From positions 1-36,215 of IMG/VR virus record IMGVR_UViG_3300030389_002047: DNA of 36,215 nucleotides; one strand, written 5' to 3'. Shown here piece after piece: positions 15,801-23,494 of this stretch; position 1 is the stretch's first letter; each line of letters starts with the position of its first letter. The notes beneath the pieces were generated by a model. That model was given only the letters and a program-made list of their open reading frames with translations. It ran no database searches and had not been told where the DNA came from. The position numbers and the translations under genes were made by a program. The DNA comes from a virus.

Positions 15801-18800
15801 GGTGTCTCACCTGAAGAACATCCACAACAAGCATCAGTTGCATCGCTTGAAGAATAACATAACTCAGCTTCAGTCGGGTCTCTATAGTCATATATTAAAT
15901 ATAAATTAGAGTCGTTTGATGTAGGCATAGTAAATTGTCCTTCGAATTGATTTCCACCACCTGTTATATTTGGTATATCATTAGCGGCTGCTAATAAATT
16001 AGCAATATCTGTGGGGGTGTTGAGATAAGTAGTGCTTGTTCTTAAAAACTTAAATGAGTTACTATTTATATTAAAATCAAAATCGTCTCCTAAAGCAGGT
16101 ATCTTGTTGCTGATAATTTTTACCGTTGCTCCATCAGCCGGTGCTATATTTCCTCCTTGAGCTCCTTGTACAGAAGAGAATTGAGAAACTATTAATCCTG
16201 TTCCTGATTGAAACTCTATTTGTTCTGACTGTAATGCACTCAAGAAAGTGGTATCGTTCCATCTGTATTCATCATGTATAAATTTACCTGCTTCATTGTC
16301 GCTAGTAATTGCCACTTGTACTACATTCATTTGCACCGCATCAGGACAAAATACCGTCAGGTTTACATCAATAGGCTGACCCGTTACCGTCCCCCCTTTT
16401 TCAACCGTAACTTTTAGTAAGTTTTGATTTACAAAAGTTTTATTAAATGTCAAAGCATAAGAACCGTCTGCATTTATAATTTGATTGAAAACCTGAGGAC
16501 CGTTAGGCGAAGGATACACACCTGTGATTTCTATTTCTTCACCTGCTTGTAATCCTACAACTGTAAAGTCCACCTCAACATTTCCAATATCAAAACCTAA
16601 GTTATATAAAAATTCTTCTGATAAGTTTTTACCTAAAGTAAAACTTTGTGTGATACCACATGGTATCTCTACTTCAGGAACGGGTATTTGTCTATTTGTA
16701 TTACTTAATACATATTCATCCATATATGGGTCATAGCCACCTAACTTAAATGTATTAAAGTTATTTATAAATAAATCTCTAAAATAAGAACGCATCCCTG
16801 TTTCAGATATTACTTGTAAAGTTTCGTTTTGTGCCGAACTGCCTTTAAGTTGCAATACAGCTCCTCGTTTTGCATCAGTAAAGAATTTATCTGCACCCCA
16901 CTTTGCAAAACTTTCAGGATTGTTGCTATTCCCATAATCTTCTATTCGAGCTATTTGTGTTCCTAAAACCTGTGGGACTGATGTTACAGCACCCCCTCCT
17001 GTTGAATCACTTAATAAGTTTTTACCTTGTAAAACATAAGATATTTTATCCTCTTGTAGCACAAGAATATCAGTAGCTCTTCCATCCATCAGAGATATAG
17101 GACCATACTCATCTTCTAATGTTTTAAAGTTAAGAAGTCCTAAATTAAACTCATTGAGTTTATTTACATTGCTTTCAGCATTAAATACACCACTATAGGT
17201 TATATCAGCAAAACGATGTGCTAGTTCAAATTCTTTCTCGGATGTGCTTGTTGTTCTGTTACCTAGCTCCAATGGTTTACCTACTATAGAATCTCTTATC
17301 TTACTGCTTTCAACACCATTTCCAAAAGTGTAACAATTAAAAAAGTCAGTATCTATAATAGCATTTTGATTTGCGGTTTGTGATTGTACATTACCCTCAT
17401 GAGTTCCATCAGGAAATACAGTAAAAGTATCTGCACTCTCATACCAAAGGTCAGGAGCTGCATCTTGTGGAACAGTTTCAAACACAATCAAAGTGTTTCT
17501 ACGAATTAGCGTCATGCTAATTTTCAAGTTCACTCTTCTGTTTTTGTTTTCACCACATGACTTGCTACTTCTAACATGAAATCTAAGTTGACCTTTTTCG
17601 CCTGAACCTGAATTATCTCTTGTCCATGCTATTGAGACATCACCTGAATTACAAGGCAAACCTTGTGGAGCCCCATTTTGTAAAGTTTGGTCAGGATATA
17701 CTAATTCAGGTGGGGAGTCGTTAGTATCTGTTCGTGCACTTTGTGCTGAAACCATGGCTCCATAAATATTCTGAGCATTAAAAAAATCAAATACATTCGC
17801 ATAATCTTGAGATGCTGTCACGGTAACATCTGTTAAATATTCTACTAATTCACATTTATCACCACTACCTCCGTTTCTTTTATTATCTATTGTAACCCTT
17901 AAAGTTGAACCTGCAGGTATATCTAAATCTATTCTATCAAAAGTTGTTGGGTCAAGAGGGTCATATGCACCACTAGGAGTGTCAGGGTTATCTATACTTC
18001 CTATTTGTAATTTTAAAGTTTTACATTCAGGTGGACCTAAGAAACCATCTCTTTGAGCACTTCCCTTGGCACTATCTTCTTGAAAAGGGTTATCACCCGA
18101 TGCAGTTGTAAACTGATTGGTTCGTAATCTCATATATGTTCCTGCAGGAACACCGGGCAACTCATTACCATCTTCGTCAAAACCACCGATAGGATTTCCT
18201 GCATCATCAAGTGGGGGTGGAAGAATAAAGTTACTTCCCTTCGCCTCTTTAGATAACACCTTTACTCTCGTACATCGAGTTATTGGTCCATCAGTATCAG
18301 CTTTTACAATAAGCTCATCTCCTTCTTCTATCTTTCTGCTATTTTCACCCTCTAGTAAAAACCATGTAGAACCTAAAGTGACATCCTCAAAAAACAAGTT
18401 TGAGTATATAATGTCATAATTTTCTTTATCAGGCTTAATGCAAAACTTATAATACTTCGCCCATGGTGGAGCTAATTGAGCAGGAGGTATTTCTACTTGT
18501 ATTTTATTTTGACTTACTGAACTTCCACAAGGGAAATATTCATTATTATTCTCACTAACTAAGGCTGTAGTAGCCCTAGAAAATTCATCTAAATATATTA
18601 TACCTATTTCATATCCCCTGTTGCTATGAAGACTTGTTGCGTTTGCTATCTTAGTAAACTCTGCAGTAGCAAGACTTATACTTTGATACTCATAAGATAC
18701 ATTGGCAGGGTTTGCAGTATCGGTATATTCAAGTGCATTAAGTTGTATTTTAATAATATTAGGAGTTGCCTGAGAAGCAATAATTTTAAATCCTTCGCCC

Positions 18801-20353
18801 AATCCATCTACACCACTTCCTGATTTATCATATGCAGTATTATTAGCCGTATCATTTAAGGTTTGAAGGGCGTCACAATTGTATTGGTCAGTTAATGAGG
18901 TTCCATTACACGAGTCTGCAAAGTTTGCTTCTACTGCAGATATAGCGTCAATAAATTCTTGAGAATTTGCCATGGTAAAAGCGTCATTATAACTCGCAGG
19001 AAGTAAGAATGTAAAATCAATTGCTATATTATCATTTGTTTCTGTTAATGTGTCGCTTGTAAAGTCAGCATGAGATAAATCTGCATCTACTGTAAATGCG
19101 GCTCCTTGAACCAAATCTACTGTTGAAAAATCTAAAACTAAAACACTATTAGGTATTTGCTCTCCTTGAGCAGTTGGGTCTATATTATAAGTTCCCGTTT
19201 CAAAGGTTACAGTTAGTGACTCGTTGTCTACTAATTCACTAACGGAGTTTGTAAAATATTCTAGCTTTACAGGAGAACCAAACTCATCTACGACATCATT
19301 ACCATCAAAATAGTTTCCATACATCAATCTGTTACCCATAAGAGTTTGAGCCTTGGCTTTCAATGGCACATTGTCAAATGTCCTGAATATCTCTGTGTCG
19401 GGTAAAACTTGAAATACCTTACTGTTACTAAATGTATATGTTTCTGTTGAGTTGTCCGGCAAACCTAAGTCTTCTTTATTAAAAGACTCTATAACTTTAA
19501 TTACATTCGTACTGTTGTCCTTAAACAAAAGGTCTACTCCAACAACTAGCGGTCCACCTGTATTGTATTCAATCCTAACTATGTTTGTAGAATTTAACAT
19601 ACCACCGTTTAAGAAAGTGTCAAACTCAAAATTAAAAGGACCGGGTATAAAAGCCGGAGGAGAGAATGGAGATGTTGCAGAAAATGCATTGTCTGCATAC
19701 CTATATCTATAAGCAAAAGATAAGAACCTATCTTCCATATAATTGTTTGGTGAGCTAGATGGTAACGGTGAAATAGCCGGAGCAAAAGCCGGGGGTTTTT
19801 TTATAACAAGTATATCCTCTGCAGAAAATTGGTCTACATTTAAAACAGGGTTAGGATAGTTTTTTGTAGTGCTTATAAATCTAGGTGGATTAAAGTTGTC
19901 GGTAAAGAACAATAAGTTTTCAATAAGATTAACCCCTAATACTAATTCTTTTTCATCAAAATTTAATGTGGTATTTATTCCGCCTCCGTCATCAATACTT
20001 ACTACATGATATACAAGTAAGTTATTTGTAGTATCAAAAGATACTATCATATCGCACTTGCCGGTTGCACCTATAGGAAAATTTGGGTCATGGACAAACC
20101 AATAAAGAATTTCGTTTTCTCCATTTTCAAAAGCCCCTATGCATTTGGCATCAGATGATAAAGGTGTGTTGTTAAATGATAGAGTGGTGAGTTGTTGGTT
20201 ACCTTTAGCTAGTTCAACTGCTCCAATCTCAGTAACCTCAGTAGAACCCAAACGAACATTTACAGCATCTATATACTGACCATTGGGTAAAAGTCTTTCA
20301 TCAAGACCTTTATTCATTTTACCCGCTACAAAATTTCTAGTTACATTTGCCAT
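14945..20353 (-). CDS. Large tail protein (stabilisation/muzzle-like) with cysteine-rich C-terminus, 1802 aa
   Basis: The N-terminus (NFVAGKMNKGLDERLLPNGQ, then YIDAVNVRLG) matches the opening of tail stabilisation or muzzle proteins as I know them from crAss-like and other Bacteroidota podoviruses, where an N....MN.D.D.R.LP.G.Y.DA.NVR pattern starts a beta-propeller-like region. About residues 1-600 look like that core (ILYWFVHDP, LLFFTDNFNPPRF, FLSFAYRYRYADN). The middle is beta-rich with a few Cys. The last 240 residues contain tandem cysteine-rich modules. It follows the two ring-type genes with one base between stop and start, the same order as in crAss-like phages. It should form the lower tail tube or tip, with the C-terminal part exposed. 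It has no signal peptide. It could alternatively be called a tail fibre or baseplate-like protein. Confidence 0.75.
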   Translation of the reverse strand: MANVTRNFVAGKMNKGLDERLLPNGQYIDAVNVRLGSTEVTEIGAVELAKGNQQLTTLSFNNTPLSSDAKCIGAFENGENEILYWFVHDPNFPIGATGKCDMIVSFDTTNNLLVYHVVSIDDGGGINTTLNFDEKELVLGVNLIENLLFFTDNFNPPRFISTTKNYPNPVLNVDQFSAEDILVIKKPPAFAPAISPLPSSSPNNYMEDRFLSFAYRYRYADNAFSATSPFSPPAFIPGPFNFEFDTFLNGGMLNSTNIVRIEYNTGGPLVVGVDLLFKDNSTNVIKVIESFNKEDLGLPDNSTETYTFSNSKVFQVLPDTEIFRTFDNVPLKAKAQTLMGNRLMYGNYFDGNDVVDEFGSPVKLEYFTNSVSELVDNESLTVTFETGTYNIDPTAQGEQIPNSVLVLDFSTVDLVQGAAFTVDADLSHADFTSDTLTETNDNIAIDFTFLLPASYNDAFTMANSQEFIDAISAVEANFADSCNGTSLTDQYNCDALQTLNDTANNTAYDKSGSGVDGLGEGFKIIASQATPNIIKIQLNALEYTDTANPANVSYEYQSISLATAEFTKIANATSLHSNRGYEIGIIYLDEFSRATTALVSENNNEYFPCGSSVSQNKIQVEIPPAQLAPPWAKYYKFCIKPDKENYDIIYSNLFFEDVTLGSTWFLLEGENSRKIEEGDELIVKADTDGPITRCTRVKVLSKEAKGSNFILPPPLDDAGNPIGGFDEDGNELPGVPAGTYMRLRTNQFTTASGDNPFQEDSAKGSAQRDGFLGPPECKTLKLQIGSIDNPDTPSGAYDPLDPTTFDRIDLDIPAGSTLRVTIDNKRNGGSGDKCELVEYLTDVTVTASQDYANVFDFFNAQNIYGAMVSAQSARTDTNDSPPELVYPDQTLQNGAPQGLPCNSGDVSIAWTRDNSGSGEKGQLRFHVRSSKSCGENKNRRVNLKISMTLIRRNTLIVFETVPQDAAPDLWYESADTFTVFPDGTHEGNVQSQTANQNAIIDTDFFNCYTFGNGVESSKIRDSIVGKPLELGNRTTSTSEKEFELAHRFADITYSGVFNAESNVNKLNEFNLGLLNFKTLEDEYGPISLMDGRATDILVLQEDKISYVLQGKNLLSDSTGGGAVTSVPQVLGTQIARIEDYGNSNNPESFAKWGADKFFTDAKRGAVLQLKGSSAQNETLQVISETGMRSYFRDLFINNFNTFKLGGYDPYMDEYVLSNTNRQIPVPEVEIPCGITQSFTLGKNLSEEFLYNLGFDIGNVEVDFTVVGLQAGEEIEITGVYPSPNGPQVFNQIINADGSYALTFNKTFVNQNLLKVTVEKGGTVTGQPIDVNLTVFCPDAVQMNVVQVAITSDNEAGKFIHDEYRWNDTTFLSALQSEQIEFQSGTGLIVSQFSSVQGAQGGNIAPADGATVKIISNKIPALGDDFDFNINSNSFKFLRTSTTYLNTPTDIANLLAAANDIPNITGGGNQFEGQFTMPTSNDSNLYLIYDYRDPTEAELCYSSSDATDACCGCSSGETPSNRVATLCRKYTSGGITIGNTSGSPDTVVIPPTNGVTLNTFVTITGVSNDCEYRVGEEVQDGATHTVNNIIVSQTNCNQSAGTYTVTATGADAIITITDSSGNTFTEEIPQTEERTYCARVISVDQGNPVINYTDCGCSSLNLILERCDIYKTNNVTAEIITVIAQNNIPLSAVTIGDFVTLAGVGNAGCIYEVIGTTNQVATEVAQSFANGTCSAACGTYDVFNGNAEQVTITYLDCQGNSINLILPGGSSSTICMRADSVLSSVALIKLSITFINCGCITPE

Positions 20354-20354
20354 T

Positions 20355-21278
20355 CTACTTTATCCATTTATCCCTACCCCTTAGATTCATTAATAATCTT
20401 CCGGGATGTATATTGCTAATTCTTATTTTCGCATTTCTCAACAAAGCACTTTTTCTTTTTCTCGCCCTGTTTACTATGTATTCTTGTACACCTAATTTTG
20501 AACTTAAAATAGCAAATTCGATATATGCATAAATATATTCTTCAAATAATTTGTTTACTGTAATTTTAGAGTTGTCTCCGTTTTCCATTCCATCAGAGAC
20601 ATATTCAAGAACACATAATTCACCTGACATTCCTGAACTGAAGTTTATGACTCCGCCCTTGTTATCTATTCTAAATGTAGGGTTTGCGTTTGCTGTTTCA
20701 GTATTAAGACCAAAACGAGAACCTATTTGGTAATCAAAATACCAATAGCCATCGCAACAATATCCTTCATATCCGTAAAAAATACTATTCTTATTTAGAT
20801 AAATACTTTTCAAACCTCCTGTTATTCTTTCTAAGTCAAGGTTTGAGTTTTCAGGTTTTAATATATTGCCATCATGGTCAAATAAAATTCTACATTTATC
20901 GTCTTGTAAGTAAGCATCTGAATAATTAGTTTGAATGTTTTCTGTTAAAGGATACAGTAAGCCATTTTTAAAACAAGATATACGAACCCAATTCACATAA
21001 TCAGGAGGTAATACAAAGCGTAGTGTTTTACAAACATTAAGCTCTAATATTTTTATTTCCTTAAATGCATCATAATTTAATTCTTGTATTGCCCTTTTTG
21101 CATGAAATAAAATCTTATACCTTTCTTCATTATTAACTAAAGAGTGATTACCTGCATACATCAATTCAAAATTAGTTATGATGTCTTGTAGGCTTACATA
21201 TTGATAAGACCCCCAATTAGCATTCTCAGGAAGATTTCCTCCGTTTTCGTAATATTGATATGGTGTTATATATGACAT
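20355..21278 (-). CDS. Tail connector/ring protein, 307 aa
   Basis: The N-terminus (MSYITPYQYYENGG, then NWGSYQYVSLQDIITNF) and the following FHAKRAIQELNYDAFKE and LPPDYVNWVRIS match, from memory, a family shared by crAss-like and many flavobacterial phages. It is usually annotated as a tail tubular or ring protein between portal and tail. The helical first third resembles the adaptor fold of P22 gp4 and T7 gp11. A beta-rich centre has the tandem Cys-Cys of YEGYCCDGYWYFDYQ. The C-terminus is helical and basic (NRARKRKSALLRNAKIRI). It starts three bases after the stop of the 241-residue gene and is followed almost directly by the large tail gene. Structural assignment is fairly safe; which ring it forms is not known. 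Confidence 0.75.
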   Translation of the reverse strand: MSYITPYQYYENGGNLPENANWGSYQYVSLQDIITNFELMYAGNHSLVNNEERYKILFHAKRAIQELNYDAFKEIKILELNVCKTLRFVLPPDYVNWVRISCFKNGLLYPLTENIQTNYSDAYLQDDKCRILFDHDGNILKPENSNLDLERITGGLKSIYLNKNSIFYGYEGYCCDGYWYFDYQIGSRFGLNTETANANPTFRIDNKGGVINFSSGMSGELCVLEYVSDGMENGDNSKITVNKLFEEYIYAYIEFAILSSKLGVQEYIVNRARKRKSALLRNAKIRISNIHPGRLLMNLRGRDKWIK

Positions 21279-21281
21279 AAT

Positions 21282-22007
21282 TTATCTTTCTTGTTGGTCC
21301 TCCAAAGCCTCTTGTTGCTGCCCAAACTGCACAGCTTGTATTTCTCTAATTGACATTCCTGAAAATTGTAATATTTTACTTATCAAAGTAGGTTCGTCAT
21401 CAAGTGGTAATTCAAAGTCTTGATAGTCTGCAGCCGTTTGGTCAAAAACCGGCTCTCCACCCGACAAGTTTATGTATGTCCAAACAGGGTCTTTTGGGAA
21501 TCGAATATACTGACAAGTTAAATCACCTGCATTATTGATTGTGCTAGGAAATGCCGTTACAACACTACCTGCTTGAGTGTATGCAGGATAAAGAGATGAT
21601 GGGGCAGTTAGCATAGACTGATTTAATAAAGTGATTTTGTTTTGATGAACTCTTTCTACTTCATTTTGACGAGCTCCATCCCTATATAATATTTTATTTA
21701 TTAAATAATAATCAGACGGCATATTCCAAGTATTTGAACCCGGAGACCCCGGAACAGTCTGTATCAAAGGAATGACTACTCCAAAAGTATCAATAACCTC
21801 TTCATAACCCTTTTTGATATCCGCATATCCTGTTCCCGATTGTCTTGAATTTTCTTTATTGATTTGATAATTGTATTGGTAAAAGTAATCTTCAAATATA
21901 TCTAACTGTGCTTGTTTGGCAAACAAATTAAAATCACTTGGAGATATATACCCGTAATTATTCTTGTTAAGAATAGACAAGACAGTTTGTCTAACTGAAT
22001 TTATCAT
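21282..22007 (-). CDS. Head-tail connector/ring protein, 241 aa
   Basis: The opening MINSVRQTVLSILNKNNYGY, then ISPSDFNLFAKQAQLDIFED, is characteristic of a connector family that I recall from Bacteroidota phages just upstream of the protein above. It is a helical bundle with AQL.IFE, followed by a beta domain (WNMPSDYYLINKILY ... CQYIRFPKDPVW). It ends in a Gln/Glu-rich helix (QFGQQQEALEDQQER). It is the first gene after a strong terminator, and a TATCTTTGTA box lies between that terminator and the ATG, so it probably opens the tail transcription unit. The role as portal-tail adaptor is inferred from family memory and order. Confidence 0.73.
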   Translation of the reverse strand: MINSVRQTVLSILNKNNYGYISPSDFNLFAKQAQLDIFEDYFYQYNYQINKENSRQSGTGYADIKKGYEEVIDTFGVVIPLIQTVPGSPGSNTWNMPSDYYLINKILYRDGARQNEVERVHQNKITLLNQSMLTAPSSLYPAYTQAGSVVTAFPSTINNAGDLTCQYIRFPKDPVWTYINLSGGEPVFDQTAADYQDFELPLDDEPTLISKILQFSGMSIREIQAVQFGQQQEALEDQQER

Positions 22008-22021
22008 CTATAAATCTTTTT

Positions 22022-22031
22022 TACAAAGATA
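22022..22031 (-). promoter_or_regulatory. Probable -7 promoter box of the tail operon
   Basis: TATCTTTGTA on the minus strand lies between the terminator hairpin and the ATG at 22007, with 14 bases between them. There is no good TTTG at the usual -33 distance, because the hairpin occupies that space. A phage-encoded or host factor may replace the -33 contact. Confidence 0.42.
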
Positions 22032-22034
22032 AAC

Positions 22035-22066
22035 AAAAAAAAAGAGGACTGTTTTTTAGTCCTCTT
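22035..22066 (-). terminator. Rho-independent terminator after the small head genes
   Basis: On the minus strand the stem AAGAGGACT pairs perfectly with AGTCCTCTT around a 7-base loop (22042-22050 with 22058-22066). It is followed by a run of nine T (complement of 22035-22043, partly overlapping the stem end). It closes the transcript of the two small related genes and separates head from tail genes. Confidence 0.88.
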
Positions 22067-22090
22067 CTTAAACTTTCAATAACAATATTT

Positions 22091-22342
22091 TTATGAAATA
22101 GCTGTTATTGCTTGACTTAGAGTTACATCAATGGTTGCGTCCGTATAGCCTTGTCCCCAAACTTTTACAATAGCAGCATTGATTGCCGCTATATCGTTTG
22201 CAGTAAAAGGAGCTCCACTTCCTGTTGCGGTGACTTTTTTGTCATGATAATTGAAAACAATATCTCCTAAGTTGGAGGTTCCATCTACATATAATACATC
22301 AGCACCAAAATTGTAATCTCCGATAACTAAAAATTTATTCAT
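22091..22342 (-). CDS. Small head-module protein, paralogue B, 83 aa
   Basis: The product begins MNKFLVIGDYNFGADVLYVD, has a GDIVFNYHDKKV beta hairpin, then a helix (NDIAAINAAIVKVWGQ) and a final strand rich in Thr and Ile. Length, MNK start, DIV[IF][DN]Y hairpin and the helix that follows match the 92-residue neighbour upstream, so they are most likely old duplicates. It has no signal peptide and no cysteines. Lying between capsid and connector genes with its own promoter and terminator, it is probably an abundant virion component such as a decoration protein or head fibre. That function is inference. Confidence 0.68.
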   Translation of the reverse strand: MNKFLVIGDYNFGADVLYVDGTSNLGDIVFNYHDKKVTATGSGAPFTANDIAAINAAIVKVWGQGYTDATIDVTLSQAITAIS

Positions 22343-22354
22343 AATTTCTAAGAT

Positions 22355-22633
22355 TTAAAAGGTGAATGTAAAGGCGTTTACCGGTTCGCTTAATGCCGGT
22401 ATACTATATAATACTTGTGTCCATTTTTGTTGTTGGGCACTTTTAATGACACCAAATACGATGTCTACATCAGCTTGGACTAATGCCGCAGCCGAAGCAA
22501 GTTTCACTTGAGAGCCACCATTATAGTCTATGACTATATCATCTGCACTATCTAAATAGCACGATGCGATGTCTTTTAATGAAAATTGCTCTACTAATCC
22601 GCCATCAACGGCGATACTTGCATACTTATTCAT
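22355..22633 (-). CDS. Small head-module protein, paralogue A, 92 aa
   Basis: The product begins MNKYASIAVDGGLVEQFSLK, then has a DDIVIDYNGGSQVKL hairpin, a helix (ADVDIVFGVIKSAQQQ) and a final hydrophobic segment ending AFTFTF. It appears related to the 83-residue gene 12 bases downstream, and small tandem genes after the capsid gene often encode decoration proteins. A TATATTTG box 31 bases before its ATG and a terminator after its partner would give the pair a short transcript of their own, in keeping with high expression. It may be a capsid decoration or stabilising protein; no catalytic residues are visible. Confidence 0.68.
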   Translation of the reverse strand: MNKYASIAVDGGLVEQFSLKDIASCYLDSADDIVIDYNGGSQVKLASAAALVQADVDIVFGVIKSAQQQKWTQVLYSIPALSEPVNAFTFTF

Positions 22634-22664
22634 AATTTAAAAAATTTTATGAGTTAATAAAAAA

Positions 22665-22699
22665 CAAATATACAACTTTTATCCAAGCTTTTTTTCCAA
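22665..22699 (-). promoter_or_regulatory. Possible promoter for the paralogous pair
   Basis: On the minus strand TATATTTG (22672-22665) fits TAnnTTTG, and a TTG (22699-22697) lies 24 bases upstream, one base outside the usual spacing. The expected start site is about 25 bases before the ATG at 22633. The -33 part lies inside the end of the preceding gene. Confidence 0.48.
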
Positions 22700-23425
22700 G
22701 TATTCTAGTTTGTCAACCCCCTCATCTGTTTTAAAATAGGACGATAAAACATATACAGGGTCTTCGCCAAATGGAATTTGAATCAATCTCTTTTTATTTC
22801 CCGGCAAATTAAAATACACATCTTTCTTTTGATTTTTAAATATTAATAATTTTTCATCAAAGAAAGTTTGAACTGTTGAATTTAAATGTATCTCAGGGTC
22901 GGATATTGCAGCCAAAAATTCTTTTGGATAGTTTTTGGCATATATCAAAATATCTCTTTTCAATTCTGAGCTAGACATTTTAGAAACATTTCCAAATAAG
23001 ATAACCTTACCTATCATTTCCATTTGCTCTAAAGTAAGTTCTTTAGCAGCTATCAATGCATCTACTTCTGTATTTAAACTTTCCACTTGTGTAGCTGCGT
23101 CTTTTGCTAAATCTACTTCTTCAAACTTCACACCATTTAACGGATGATAAGATAAAAATGTTTGTAGGGCTTGATTTGTTTTTGGAACTCGAAGTAATCC
23201 ATCTTCAAAAACAATAGGAGTAACTATAGCGTTGCCGTCTTGCTCTTCTTTAAATGGACTCTTTTGATTGGTTGCGTATCTTAATTCTTTATTGATTCCT
23301 TGTTCTTCATCAAACCAAAGAAGTGGTTTACGCTTTGAACTTTTTGAAGGTAACATGAAGCTCAATGGAGCTGCATTCCTTGTGAGTCTATAGACTCGGT
23401 CTTTTAATTCTTGTTTTACTTTCAT
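22679..23425 (-). CDS. Capsid-adjacent phage protein, 248 aa
   Basis: I recognise the family only by pattern. PLLWFDEEQGINKELRYATN, then SPFKEEQDGN, FEDGLLRVPKTN and FLSYHPLNG occur in a conserved protein that follows the capsid gene in many Bacteroidota phages. No function is established to my knowledge. The N-terminal half is beta-rich and the second half helical. There is no membrane segment. The start chosen is the ATG at 23425 (MKVKQELKDR). The frame stays open 19 codons further up, but that stretch would translate the terminator hairpin (REPTGS), so the longer form is unlikely. It sits between the capsid terminator and the small paralogues. It may be a capsid-binding accessory or an assembly factor. 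Confidence 0.72.
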   Translation of the reverse strand: MKVKQELKDRVYRLTRNAAPLSFMLPSKSSKRKPLLWFDEEQGINKELRYATNQKSPFKEEQDGNAIVTPIVFEDGLLRVPKTNQALQTFLSYHPLNGVKFEEVDLAKDAATQVESLNTEVDALIAAKELTLEQMEMIGKVILFGNVSKMSSSELKRDILIYAKNYPKEFLAAISDPEIHLNSTVQTFFDEKLLIFKNQKKDVYFNLPGNKKRLIQIPFGEDPVYVLSSYFKTDEGVDKLEYLEKKLG

Positions 23426-23447
23426 TATATTAAATTTAAATTTTATT

Positions 23448-23475
23448 AAAAAGATAAGGGAGCCCGTAGGCTCCC
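23448..23475 (-). terminator. Rho-independent terminator after the capsid gene
   Basis: GGGAGCC (minus strand, 23475-23469) pairs perfectly with GGCTCCC (23464-23458) around a 4-base loop. The T-rich run TTATCTTTTT follows. It begins 20 bases after the capsid stop. The interrupted T run suggests partial read-through into the next gene, which would keep capsid mRNA in excess. Confidence 0.82.
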
Positions 23476-23494
23476 GTATCATTTAGGGTTTGTA

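Noticed and set aside
23426-23482. An N-terminal extension of the capsid-adjacent protein starting at 23482.
   Set aside because: It would translate through the capsid terminator hairpin and start near the end of the capsid gene. The ATG at 23425 gives a normal start.
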